64,000 nt of DNA. Origin: Sphingobacterium zeae (GTDB taxonomy: Bacteria > Bacteroidota > Bacteroidia > Sphingobacteriales > Sphingobacteriaceae). The stretch is from NCBI RefSeq assembly GCF_030818895.1, contig NZ_JAUTBA010000001.1, positions 2,480,001 to 2,544,000 of the forward strand. Direction: 5' to 3'. Positions 35,367-43,716 of the stretch are shown here, in pieces. Numbering within the stretch: the stretch's first letter is position 1; each line of letters opens with the position of its first letter. The notes under the pieces were generated by a model. It was not told where the DNA came from, searched no databases, and saw nothing but the letters and a program-made list of their open reading frames with translations. The position numbers were made by a program, and so were the translations under genes.

Positions 35367-35620
35367 CGCTAATATTTATTGTGAAGCATGTAAGATCCGT
35401 TCCCAGACCATATGAATTTATTGGAATATAAACCGATATGAAATTCTTAATTTAATTAAAACAGCGATTTAATTCCGATTAAAAGCAAATATACGACATT
35501 TTAGCAACTAAAATTAGCAAACAGTTTCATCCTTGAGATTTGATGTTTAGACATTTGATTTTTTATGTATCTTTACATAACTTTAATGAGTTGCTATAGA
35601 TCATTTAAATTGGAACAAAA

Positions 35621-36256
35621 ATGGCATTGTTAGATAATCTGCAGTGGCGCTATGCCACAAAAAAATACGATCCTTCGAAAAGGGTCGCCCAAAAAGATGT
35701 AGACAAGATCTTGGAAGCTGCGCGAATGGCACCCAGTTCATCTGGGCTTCAGCAGTTTCGTGTAATCGTGATTAAAAATCAGGAATTAAAAGAAAAAATA
35801 GTACCCATAGCCTGGGGGCAACAGATTGTTGCTGATAGTTCGCATTTGCTGGTATTTGCAGGATGGGATAAATATACGGACGATCGAATTGATAGTACTT
35901 TTGATCAAATGAATGCATCACGTGGATTACCACTTGATACAACAGATGAATATAAGAATAACTTAAAAGCACAATTGGCGACTTTTACCGAAGAGCAGCA
36001 GGCTGCACATGCGGCAAAACAAGCCTACATTGCTTTTGGTTTGGCAATTGCGCAAGCAGCAGAACTAGGTATTGATGCCACACCAATGGAAGGTTTTTCA
36101 AATGTGGAGTTGGATAAATTGCTAGGATTGGACAAACTTGGATTGAAGAGCGCGACCATGCTCCCTTTGGGATATCGTATGGAAGGGGAAGATTGGTTGT
36201 TGAAATTGAAAAAGTTTAGACTTCCAAAAGAAGAATTTTTGATCGAACTCGCCTAG
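35621..36256 (+). CDS. NAD(P)H-dependent nitroreductase-family oxidoreductase
   Basis: A 211-residue FMN enzyme of the nitroreductase family (NfsB/YfkO-like). The N-terminal segment LLDNLQWRYATKKYDPSKRV, the FMN-site AARMAPSSSGLQQFRVIVI near residue 35, and C-terminal IDATPMEGFSNVELDKLLGL with MLPLGYR are characteristic. The upstream region has a weak promoter candidate (TATCTTTA at 35568). It is monocistronic with a strong terminator. It is paralogous to the protein encoded at 2491. Confidence 0.93.
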   Translation: MALLDNLQWRYATKKYDPSKRVAQKDVDKILEAARMAPSSSGLQQFRVIVIKNQELKEKIVPIAWGQQIVADSSHLLVFAGWDKYTDDRIDSTFDQMNASRGLPLDTTDEYKNNLKAQLATFTEEQQAAHAAKQAYIAFGLAIAQAAELGIDATPMEGFSNVELDKLLGLDKLGLKSATMLPLGYRMEGEDWLLKLKKFRLPKEEFLIELA

Positions 36257-36660
36257 GAAGTCGCTTTAGCATACTAAAAAGCGTTTCAATTAATTTTTGA
36301 AACGCTTTTTTTTCGCTCTAAATGCTATTGAGATTGATAAGCAGTGCGATTGATTATCTTGCAGACATTTTTAGGCTCACTATTGTCCAACGGCTAAAAT
36401 AATTCTAATTTTCCAACGTAATTGCCTTTACAGCGAATGCAAAGTGATTATAGGTAGAGGATAAACTTGCATTCAAAAGTGTTTAGAAGAAAAGGGCGTA
36501 TATTTGTTGAAACACTGCCGGAAACTCCTGCGGAGCACAATTTATTGAAAACATGAAGGATTTTGTTGCTATGCCTTGATAAGTTTCAGCGTACAATTCA
36601 ATGTCCAATTTTTCGCTGGGTCTATACACGATAGCTTGTGCAATGATAAACAACTCCTCT
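36257..36660. other. Intergenic region after nitroreductase
   Basis: About 400 bases between the convergent nitroreductase and glycosidase genes. A terminator lies at 36276; the remaining 350 bases show no gene or repeat that I can support. Confidence 0.5.
36276..36313. terminator. Intrinsic terminator
   Basis: AAAAAGCGTTTCA (36276-36288) and TGAAACGCTTTTT (36298-36310) form a 13-base-pair stem with a nine-base loop and T-runs on both strands. Confidence 0.92.
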
Positions 36661-37962
36661 TTATCTTTTTGCTACTATATTTTCCAGCAATTCGATGGCA
36701 TCGTAAAGGACACCTGCTTCACCTCTAAAAGTTCCAGAGCCCTCTGGTTTGTTATCTTTTGTGTACCATTCATAAAATCCTTTGTTTTTGATAACACGAG
36801 CAAGCATCGGCTGTATTTGCGCATAAGCTTCCTGTTGAAAGCCATTTTTAACAAGCTGCTGAATCATACGACCACCAAACCAAGTCCAGTCCCCACCATT
36901 TTGATAACCGTAAGGATACATGCCTTTGTTCTTAAACGAGCCTGCCGGATAAGTCGGGTACACGGTAAGTCCAATTGTTGCCGCACCAGCATCTTTTACA
37001 TTTTTAATCATTTTATCCAATGAAACTTTTATTTGCTCTTTGCTGAGCAAATTAGCCTCAATAGCAATTGCTGTTCCACCATGATAATAGATTTGATTTT
37101 CATCAAAATCAGCCGCAAATGGAGAGCCTTTGATATAAATATGGGGAATAAACTTTTGGTTCTTTTCGTCCCAAAGGTGTTTCATGGTATTACTTGCTAT
37201 AGACGCTCTGATTTTTCCCCACTTTTCTTTTTTCTCAGGGAAAAGATCCATGTAATTGTCAAGCGCGATCAAAAACATTGCATTGTCGTAGATGTCCAAA
37301 GCAATATGCGAATTTTCATCCAGGTGGACACCCCAATCGTGTTCAGGTTGAACGTCACCCCAATCGACTGTAGTTGCGCCCCAAAGTAAACCATAAGTAG
37401 CATTATAACGTTTGTCCAATAAAAATTGTAAAGCATGCTCCATGCGATCCTTTACAGCCGCATTTCCAATTTTTTCATCGAGAAAAGCCTTATCTTTCGT
37501 TGCAACGATATATTTATGTACCGCTTGGATCAAAGAAGACTCCTGGTCCGTTTCAACTGTATTTTTGTGTGCTGCATAATCAGGAGCTAAGGGACTAGTG
37601 ATGGTATAATAGTCCGATACGCCATTTTTTAAGCTGGATTTTTTGACAAAACCATCGGCAATATTACCATCAGGACCTTGTAGCTTAAAAAACAAAGCTA
37701 ATTGATCTTTGATCTGTTCATGGGGATGGACTTTTGTTGCTAAGGTGATAAATGTATTGTAATCTCTAATCCACACCTCACTGTATCCATCCCCCGCATT
37801 GAATCCACTTTTAATGACGTTCGTAGCCATATCTTTGACAAGATTGAAGCTGCTGTCTTTTTGGATGCTGTCCTGTAAATTGTTTGTCGAAACCTTACCG
37901 CCAGCATTTTGGCAGGACAGTAATAGGAGAGACGAAGATAACGCAAAAAATAGAGTTCTCAT
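36661..37962 (-). CDS. Six-hairpin-type glycoside hydrolase, lipoprotein
   Basis: A 433-residue predicted lipoprotein (signal MRTLFFALSSSLLLLSC). The mature enzyme appears to be an (alpha/alpha)6-barrel glycosidase: GYSEVWIRDYNTFITLA near residue 60, TVDWGDVQPEHDWGVHLDEN near 200, YHGGTAIAIEANLL near 295 and GGDWTWFGGRMIQQLVKNGF near 360. It resembles GH63/GH37-related enzymes more than GH92, but I cannot fix the family. It is strongly similar to the protein encoded at 42028. It ends an operon with the isomerase (30 bases upstream) and the MFS transporter, so an alpha-mannoside or related substrate is likely. Confidence 0.75.
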   Translation of the reverse strand: MRTLFFALSSSLLLLSCQNAGGKVSTNNLQDSIQKDSSFNLVKDMATNVIKSGFNAGDGYSEVWIRDYNTFITLATKVHPHEQIKDQLALFFKLQGPDGNIADGFVKKSSLKNGVSDYYTITSPLAPDYAAHKNTVETDQESSLIQAVHKYIVATKDKAFLDEKIGNAAVKDRMEHALQFLLDKRYNATYGLLWGATTVDWGDVQPEHDWGVHLDENSHIALDIYDNAMFLIALDNYMDLFPEKKEKWGKIRASIASNTMKHLWDEKNQKFIPHIYIKGSPFAADFDENQIYYHGGTAIAIEANLLSKEQIKVSLDKMIKNVKDAGAATIGLTVYPTYPAGSFKNKGMYPYGYQNGGDWTWFGGRMIQQLVKNGFQQEAYAQIQPMLARVIKNKGFYEWYTKDNKPEGSGTFRGEAGVLYDAIELLENIVAKR

Positions 37963-37992
37963 TGTGCTGTTAGTTTATAGTAAATGGTTTGA

Positions 37993-39747
37993 TTAACATT
38001 TGGATTCTTTGACAAAAGATTGGATAACCTTTGCCTTATCGTTTCCTAAATTACGCAATGTATAGGATCCGGCAGCAGCAGGAACAGCAAAAGTCTCAGC
38101 ATAATGAAAGACTTTCTTCATGCCATTTGCTGTCGTCAGCTCAATTGCCTCCCCCTCCACAAGCATCATGATGTGACACTGTCCTTGTGTTTCAATTGCA
38201 ACATCCTGATCGAATTCGTATCTAAAAACATCGTAGAAATGATCTTCATGCGTTGGCAAATGTATTCTTGTTGCTTGCGCATCAAGGGCTACTTCAGTGG
38301 GCTGAGCAAGCAGCGTGTTTTTTACGACATCACCTTTTCGGCTAAAATTGAGGTTGGCGAATGCTCTATCAATATTTAATGGGCGCGGTTTCCCATCTAA
38401 ATCCGGACGCACCCAGTCGTACATTTTAAAGGTATAATTGTAAGGTGTTGCACTGATTTCGAGTACGAGATTATTCACGCCGGAAGAATGTACAGTACCA
38501 TGTGGTATCAAATACAATTGGTGTTTCTTGGATTCGAATTTTTGAACGTATTGCTCGATATCCATGGCTGTTCCGGTATGGAAGCTCTCTTCTAAAGCTG
38601 AGCGAAATTTGTCTGCATCAATGGATTGCTGAAAGCCCAGATACACTTGTGCGTCCTCTTTTCTATCAACGATATAGTATGATTCGTCCTGTGTGAAGTT
38701 TTCTCCAAATTCTGTTTTTGCATAGGCTGGACTAGGGTGACATTGAATGGATAGGTTGCCGCCATCAAAGGTATCCAGAAAATTGAAGCGTATCGGGAAT
38801 TCAACATCGAAACGTTGCTGGGCATGACCAAGCACATTGGCACTTTCTTGAAACATCAATTGATCAAATGAAATTTCGAGTGTATGTCCATCTGCTTCGA
38901 GCAAAATGCCATTCTCAGGGACAATCATTTCGAAGGACCACGCATAGTTTTTGACATGCTGATCTATGCCTGAAAGGTGCTCTTTCATCCACTGTCCACC
39001 CCATACGCCGGGTTCAAAAGTTGGTCGTACGCGGAAGTAATTTTGGGACATGGCCAGCAAAGTAGCATGTAGATCCTTCCCTGTGATCCATGGTAGGTTT
39101 TGGGACGATTGTTGATCGGCAAGAATTTCGACACGGGAAAGGATAGACCTTTTATGTCTATTCAATATTTCCCAATCGACAAAATAGTAACGCTTGTAGG
39201 TTTCCTTTTGATTGGTCTGTGTTGAACAACCTAAGTTTAAAGCTTCTCCCGCACGCATACGTTGAATTAGCACGTTTTTGGGCAGATCAATAAACATCAG
39301 CTGACTAGACGTATCGACTAATGATGCTCCAGGGCCATAAAAGATGGTATACTCAGCTTGTATTGATTCGGCGTTTGCTCGTATGGTTTGAAGGTCCGCA
39401 AGCTTTTGGGTGTCAAAGTATTCAATGAGTTGAATCCCGGCCTTTTTTCCAAATAATGGATCGTCGCCACCGAGGTATGGTGCGACAAGCTCCTGGATCG
39501 CTGATTCAGTTTTTAAAGCTGAATCCATGGCAATAAATCGTGGAGTTACGCCCTGTTTTTCAAATTCTTGCTTTAGCTTGGGGATGATTGTAGCCCAGTC
39601 AACACCTACAAAACCATCAATGCTATGTATATTATGTGTAATGAGATGTGCAGCAAGATCCGTGTAGGAATTTGATAGTGTTCCTTGAACCGGAAACGTC
39701 GGTGTGATTTCGTACTGAAAAGGTTTTGTTTGAGTATTAGAATACAT
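37993..39747 (-). CDS. Class I mannose-6-phosphate isomerase with a kinase-like N-domain
   Basis: A 584-residue two-part protein. The C-terminal part (from about residue 220) is a class I phosphomannose isomerase/cupin: IQCHPSPAYAKTEFGE, LYLIPHGTVHSSGVNNLVLE and YDWVRPDLDGKPRPLNIDRA hold the zinc-site histidines and family end motif. The N-terminal 200 residues look like a nucleoside-kinase fold: DGFVGVDWATIIPKL sits where a P-loop should be, and LMFIDLPKNVLIQRM resembles the kinase core strand. The P-loop lysine and serine/threonine are missing, so it probably does not phosphorylate. It converts mannose-6-P to fructose-6-P for the cluster. The operon continues with a glycosidase 30 bases downstream. 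Confidence 0.85.
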   Translation of the reverse strand: MYSNTQTKPFQYEITPTFPVQGTLSNSYTDLAAHLITHNIHSIDGFVGVDWATIIPKLKQEFEKQGVTPRFIAMDSALKTESAIQELVAPYLGGDDPLFGKKAGIQLIEYFDTQKLADLQTIRANAESIQAEYTIFYGPGASLVDTSSQLMFIDLPKNVLIQRMRAGEALNLGCSTQTNQKETYKRYYFVDWEILNRHKRSILSRVEILADQQSSQNLPWITGKDLHATLLAMSQNYFRVRPTFEPGVWGGQWMKEHLSGIDQHVKNYAWSFEMIVPENGILLEADGHTLEISFDQLMFQESANVLGHAQQRFDVEFPIRFNFLDTFDGGNLSIQCHPSPAYAKTEFGENFTQDESYYIVDRKEDAQVYLGFQQSIDADKFRSALEESFHTGTAMDIEQYVQKFESKKHQLYLIPHGTVHSSGVNNLVLEISATPYNYTFKMYDWVRPDLDGKPRPLNIDRAFANLNFSRKGDVVKNTLLAQPTEVALDAQATRIHLPTHEDHFYDVFRYEFDQDVAIETQGQCHIMMLVEGEAIELTTANGMKKVFHYAETFAVPAAAGSYTLRNLGNDKAKVIQSFVKESKC

Positions 39748-39797
39748 ATAATGTAATTTATTGCAAATGAATGATGTTGGATTAAGTCGCTTTTTGC

Positions 39798-41135
39798 TTA
39801 CTTGTTTGTTGATTTTTTATTGTGCTTTTCAATCCAGAATTTTTCGATCTCTTCCAAAGGTTTACCCTTTGTTTCCGGAAGGAATGCAAGTACAACAAGG
39901 AATGCGATGGCACAGAAAAATGCAAACAACCAGAACGTATAGCGGGCCCCCCAGGAAGCGAGTAGAATGGGTGTTAGTTGTCCCACGATAGCATCGGAAA
40001 TCCACATCACCATAATACTGATACCCATGGCACGAGCCCGGATGGCATTTGGGAAGATTTCGGCGGCGACAACAAATTTTAGCGGGCCAATGGAAAAAGC
40101 AAAGAAAAATAAGAACGAAAGTATAGCGATAATCAATGCGATATTATTGACTTGACCTTGATTAAAAAGATATCCAGTAACCAGCAAACTCAGGGTAGCA
40201 CCTACCGTTCCCAAAAGATATAAGGGACGTCTACCCCAATTGTCAACCTTCCAGATGGCAAAGAAAGTAAATAACACATTGGCGGCTCCAAAGAATAGTT
40301 GAGCATGATAGGAATTATTTAATGAAATACCAGATTCAAGCAATATGCTCGGACCATAGTAGACAATTGCGTTTATGCCACTGAGCTGTGAAAATAAAGG
40401 AAGGAACAAGCCCAATAGGAAGGCCTTGCGATAAATAGGCGAGAAGAGATCACGTAGATTTCCCTTCGAGGAAACGTTGCCGACCTCTTGTATATCCGAT
40501 AGTCCTAATGCGCCACTGATCGCTGCTACTTCCGTGTTCCGCCCATTTTTAGATAGCCAACGTGGACTTTCAGGAATAAAGTAAACTCCGATGCATAACA
40601 ATAAAGCCGGTACTGCACCAATTAAAAACATAGTTCGCCAGAGTTCATTTTGCTGTGCGGAGCTATATTCGAGAATCAAATAATTGCTGATATACGCAAA
40701 AAGGATCCCGAATGTAATAGCGAGTTGGTAACAGGTGACTGATCTTCCTCTAAATTTACTTGGCGATATTTCCGCGAGATATAAGGGCACAACGATTGAG
40801 GCTATTCCAACACCCAAGCCCCCAATGCTTCTACTTGCAATTAATATGCTATAAGAAGAACTGAATCCACAGCCAATTGCTGAACATAAAAAGAGCAGGG
40901 CCGCAGTAACAAAGGCTGGTTTTCTGCCGTATTTATCTGTTAATGGTCCTGTGAAAAATACACCAACAATACAGCCTAGCAGGGCTGAACTGACAAAAAC
41001 GCCCTCTTGAGCAGGAGATAGTCCGAAAAATTGCTTTACTAACGGCAATGCACCTGCAATTACAGCCATATCGAAACCGAAAAGGAGTCCTCCAAGTGAA
41101 ACGATACATAAAATGATGATAAATCTCTTTGACAT
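39798..41135 (-). CDS. Sugar-porter family MFS transporter
   Basis: A 445-residue inner-membrane transporter with 12 predicted helices. Sugar-porter signatures are clear: GGLLFGFDMAVIAGALPLV at the N-terminus, DKYGRKPAFVTA after helix 2, VPLYLAEISPSKFRGR, PESPRWLSKNGR in the central loop, QLSGINAIVYYGPSI in helix 7 and LPETKGKPLEEIEKFW at the end. It resembles xylose/glucose/fucose symporters and, given the cluster, probably imports mannose. It is first in the minus-strand operon MFS - isomerase - glycosidase and is divergent from the GntR regulator. Confidence 0.93.
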   Translation of the reverse strand: MSKRFIIILCIVSLGGLLFGFDMAVIAGALPLVKQFFGLSPAQEGVFVSSALLGCIVGVFFTGPLTDKYGRKPAFVTAALLFLCSAIGCGFSSSYSILIASRSIGGLGVGIASIVVPLYLAEISPSKFRGRSVTCYQLAITFGILFAYISNYLILEYSSAQQNELWRTMFLIGAVPALLLCIGVYFIPESPRWLSKNGRNTEVAAISGALGLSDIQEVGNVSSKGNLRDLFSPIYRKAFLLGLFLPLFSQLSGINAIVYYGPSILLESGISLNNSYHAQLFFGAANVLFTFFAIWKVDNWGRRPLYLLGTVGATLSLLVTGYLFNQGQVNNIALIIAILSFLFFFAFSIGPLKFVVAAEIFPNAIRARAMGISIMVMWISDAIVGQLTPILLASWGARYTFWLFAFFCAIAFLVVLAFLPETKGKPLEEIEKFWIEKHNKKSTNK

Positions 41136-41147
41136 CTGCGGTTTATA

Positions 41148-41170
41148 TTAATATGTATATACATACAAAC
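41148..41170. promoter_or_regulatory. GntR operator candidate, shared intergenic site
   Basis: TATGTATATACATA is a perfect 14-base palindrome in the gap between the divergent MFS and GntR genes. The surrounding 23 bases match a site at 43513 in 19 positions. It is well placed to control both divergent genes. Confidence 0.6.
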
Positions 41171-41228
41171 ATATATCTATTTTTTTAATTATGCAAAAAA
41201 TCTTATTTTAGCACAAGCAATCCAACTG

Positions 41229-41963
41229 ATGAATTTAAAAATAGATCATAAAAGCCCTGTTCCGCTGCATATACAAGCAGAGAATCTGTTACGCGAATTA
41301 ATTAAGCAGCCTGAATATATAGAGGGTAAGTTATTGCCCAACGAAATTGAATTAGCAAAAAGATTGGCAATTTCCCGTTCTACTTTGCGTTTGGCGATCA
41401 ATAAACTAGTCTACGAGGAGTTGCTCATTAGAAAGAAGGGAATAGGCACGAAGGTGGCTAGTTCCAAATTTAGTTCCAAATCCAAGAATTGGCTGAGTTT
41501 CTCACAAGAGATGAAAAACCGAGGAATTGAGGTAAAGAATTTTGAGCTTCACGTCAGCTGGGTTGTTCCGGACAAAGCAGTCTCGAAGTTTTTTAATGTA
41601 GATGAGGACCAAAAGCTATTAAAACTAGAACGTCTGAGAGGAAAGAAAGATGACCCATTTGTTTATTTTATATCTTACTTCCATCCGCGTATAGGTTTAA
41701 ACGGCGATGAAGATTTTAAGAGACCTTTATATGAGATCTTAGAAGCAGATTATCATGTCGTTGCAGATCTTTCTCAGGAAGAGCTGGATGCAATGGCCGC
41801 AAATAAATTTATAGCTGATAAATTGGAGATTAATATCGGTGATCCTATTCTGTCCCGCAAGCGCTTTGTATTTGACCAATCTGGGAAGCCGATTGAATAT
41901 AATTTGGGGTTCTACCGCGCGGAAAGTTTTACCTATACTGTCGAAAGCAGAAGAGATCATTAG
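41229..41963 (+). CDS. GntR-family regulator with UTRA domain
   Basis: A 244-residue regulator of the HutC/UTRA subfamily. The winged-helix N-terminus reads PVPLHIQAENLLRELIKQPE, then NEIELAKRLAISRSTLRLAI and LLIRKKGIGTKV. The UTRA ligand domain follows from about residue 90 (KLLKLERLRGKKDDPFVYFI, then GDPILSRKRFVFDQSGKPIE and the closing FYRAESFTYTVESR). Such proteins bind a phosphorylated sugar and release DNA. It is flanked by the cluster genes it is likely to control, so a mannose phosphate is a natural effector candidate. Confidence 0.93.
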   Translation: MNLKIDHKSPVPLHIQAENLLRELIKQPEYIEGKLLPNEIELAKRLAISRSTLRLAINKLVYEELLIRKKGIGTKVASSKFSSKSKNWLSFSQEMKNRGIEVKNFELHVSWVVPDKAVSKFFNVDEDQKLLKLERLRGKKDDPFVYFISYFHPRIGLNGDEDFKRPLYEILEADYHVVADLSQEELDAMAANKFIADKLEINIGDPILSRKRFVFDQSGKPIEYNLGFYRAESFTYTVESRRDH

Positions 41964-41966
41964 GGA

Positions 41967-42008
41967 ATTCACTCATCCTTTTTGAATGGATCAATTAGAT
42001 GAGTGAAT
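41967..42008. terminator. Inverted repeat between convergent GntR and glycosidase genes
   Basis: ATTCACTCATC and GATGAGTGAAT form an 11-base-pair stem over a 20-base loop. No T-run of note. It probably ends both convergent transcripts. Confidence 0.5.
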
Positions 42009-42027
42009 AGCTAATTTATTTATTCTT

Positions 42028-43362
42028 TTAATGATTCTTTTCCAGGGTAGTTTCAGCCCAGCTTTCTAGGAGAGCTATTGCTTTACTCAGCACGCCTGCT
42101 GAACCTTTGAATTTTCCTGATCCACTGGGTACGTTATTTTGATCATACCATTCGTAAAATCCTTTGTTTTTCACAACCCGATCGATCATCGGTTGGAGTT
42201 CGGTATAGGCTTCCTGATAAAAGCCATTTAAAACGAGTTGCTGGATCATCCGTCCGCCAAACCAGGTCCAATCACCACCATTTTGGTATTGGTAAGGCTG
42301 AGCCATTCCGCCGATGAAAAATCCAACTGGATAGGTTGGGTATAAGGTCAATCCAATACTCGGCATGCCAGATAACCGCACGTTTTCAAGCATTTGTTTG
42401 TTGACTGTTTTTATTTCTGAAGGAGTTAGTAGCCCCGCTTCTATAGCGATGGCGGTGCCGCCATGATAATGGATCGTATTTTCATCAAATCCTTTAGGAA
42501 TAGGTGATGTCTTAGGGTATATGTGCGGAATGAATTTTTGTTTTTTCTTATCCCATAAATAACGTCTACTGTTCGTTTCGAGACTCTTTTTTAATCCTTT
42601 CCATTCCACCTCCTTGGGAGAGTTGGGCTGGATTTCAATCAAGGCCTGCAATGCAATAATAAACATCGCGTTGTCATAAATATCGATTGCCTCATTGGAA
42701 AGTTGGTCATTCCAATCACAACCAAAGCTGTCGTTGGGCTGTACATCTCCCCAATCTGCTGTCATCGCACCCCAAAGTAGCTGATACTTTTGGTTGAACC
42801 GTTCCTTTTTCAGATAATCCAACATAAGTTGGATACGGTCTTTTACAGAAATTCCACCGACAGACTCCTCCAAGATACTGTAATCCTTTGTTTTTATTAT
42901 GTATTTACCCAACAATTGGATGAGTGACGTTTCCTGGTCGGTTTCTACCGTGTTTTTAAAACCCACATGATCAGGAGCGTTTTTTGAATAGTAGGGTGTA
43001 TCATCATGCCAGGTAAAGTCTTTCTTTAGTACATAGCCGTCTACCATTTCGCCATTGGGCTGTTGCATCCTAAAAAATACTAAAATAGCCCCTCTAATGT
43101 CCGCTTGGGACCGCTCTTCCAATGCGGTTTCGATGAATGTATTGAGATCTCTGGCCCAAATTTGTGAGTAGCCACTTCCCGCATTGAAACCTTCTTTGAT
43201 GACCTCTCGGGCAAGGCTGTCCACATATTTTAGGTTTTGATCCGCTAGAATGCTTTTTGCTAACTTAAGTTGCGCGATACGGTCGGATTTTGTTTGTTGT
43301 GCTGATAGTTGGGTTCCGAGTAACAGAAGTATTAGACTAAAAAATGGGGTGTTTTTTTTCAT
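42028..43362 (-). CDS. Six-hairpin-type glycoside hydrolase, exported paralogue
   Basis: A 444-residue exported protein with signal MKKNTPFFSLILLLLGTQLSAQ. It is clearly paralogous to the protein encoded at 36661: GYSQIWARDLNTFIETALEE, TADWGDVQPNDSFG, YHGGTAIAIEAGLL, GGDWTWFGGRMIQQLVLNGF and NKGFYEWYDQNNVPSGSGKF align directly. This copy has a signal-peptidase-I-like signal, whereas the other is a lipoprotein, so they may work at different sites. The start at 43362 was chosen for the signal peptide. It is transcribed alone, divergent from the GH92 gene, with a GntR-like operator upstream. Confidence 0.75.
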   Translation of the reverse strand: MKKNTPFFSLILLLLGTQLSAQQTKSDRIAQLKLAKSILADQNLKYVDSLAREVIKEGFNAGSGYSQIWARDLNTFIETALEERSQADIRGAILVFFRMQQPNGEMVDGYVLKKDFTWHDDTPYYSKNAPDHVGFKNTVETDQETSLIQLLGKYIIKTKDYSILEESVGGISVKDRIQLMLDYLKKERFNQKYQLLWGAMTADWGDVQPNDSFGCDWNDQLSNEAIDIYDNAMFIIALQALIEIQPNSPKEVEWKGLKKSLETNSRRYLWDKKKQKFIPHIYPKTSPIPKGFDENTIHYHGGTAIAIEAGLLTPSEIKTVNKQMLENVRLSGMPSIGLTLYPTYPVGFFIGGMAQPYQYQNGGDWTWFGGRMIQQLVLNGFYQEAYTELQPMIDRVVKNKGFYEWYDQNNVPSGSGKFKGSAGVLSKAIALLESWAETTLEKNH

Positions 43363-43512
43363 TGTGGTTGTATTGTAATTAATTAGGATTGACAAGTGTA
43401 CCTGTCAATCATTGGTATTTATTTCAACGTTAATTTGTATTTATTTCAGGCTTGTGATCGAAGATCAGCCGTTCGATGTGTATTTTTTTTGAATTTATTT
43501 ACTGGTTATATT

Positions 43513-43535
43513 TTAATATGTATGTACAATCAAAG
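43513..43535. promoter_or_regulatory. GntR operator candidate upstream of the exported glycosidase
   Basis: The 23 bases here match the site at 41148 in 19 positions, including TTAATATGTAT, TACA and CAAA. The core TGTATGTACA is palindromic. It lies about 150 bases from the minus-strand gene start. Confidence 0.55.
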
Positions 43536-43660
43536 TTATGGAAAAATGTCAGTATTTAAGCTTTAATAGTGTTTTATTTGATTAGTATTTAAAATTTTAC
43601 AAATTTAGGCGTTGCGATGCAATCTGTTAAGTCGTTAAATTAAGTAATAAAATCTAACTC

Positions 43661-43694
43661 ATGTTTATACATACTCTATTTTTTTGTAAGTTTG
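43661..43694 (+). promoter_or_regulatory. GH92 promoter with an overlapping operator copy
   Basis: TTTA (43664-43667), a 19-base spacer and TAAGTTTG (43687-43694) match the Bacteroidota -33/-7 pattern, 23 bases before the GH92 start codon. The -33 element is overlapped by ATGTTTATACATA (43661-43673), whose complement differs from the 41148 core by one base. Bound regulator would block the promoter. Confidence 0.5.
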
Positions 43695-43716
43695 CTGTAG
43701 AACCTAATTGAGAACA

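Larger units (their letters stand above)
43363..43716. other. Divergent control region between two glycosidase genes
   Basis: These 354 bases hold two copies of the cluster's operator-like motif (43513-43535 and 43661-43673), a promoter candidate for the GH92 gene (43664-43694), and a TTGACA/TGTCAA repeat near 43389. No gene is present. Confidence 0.55.
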
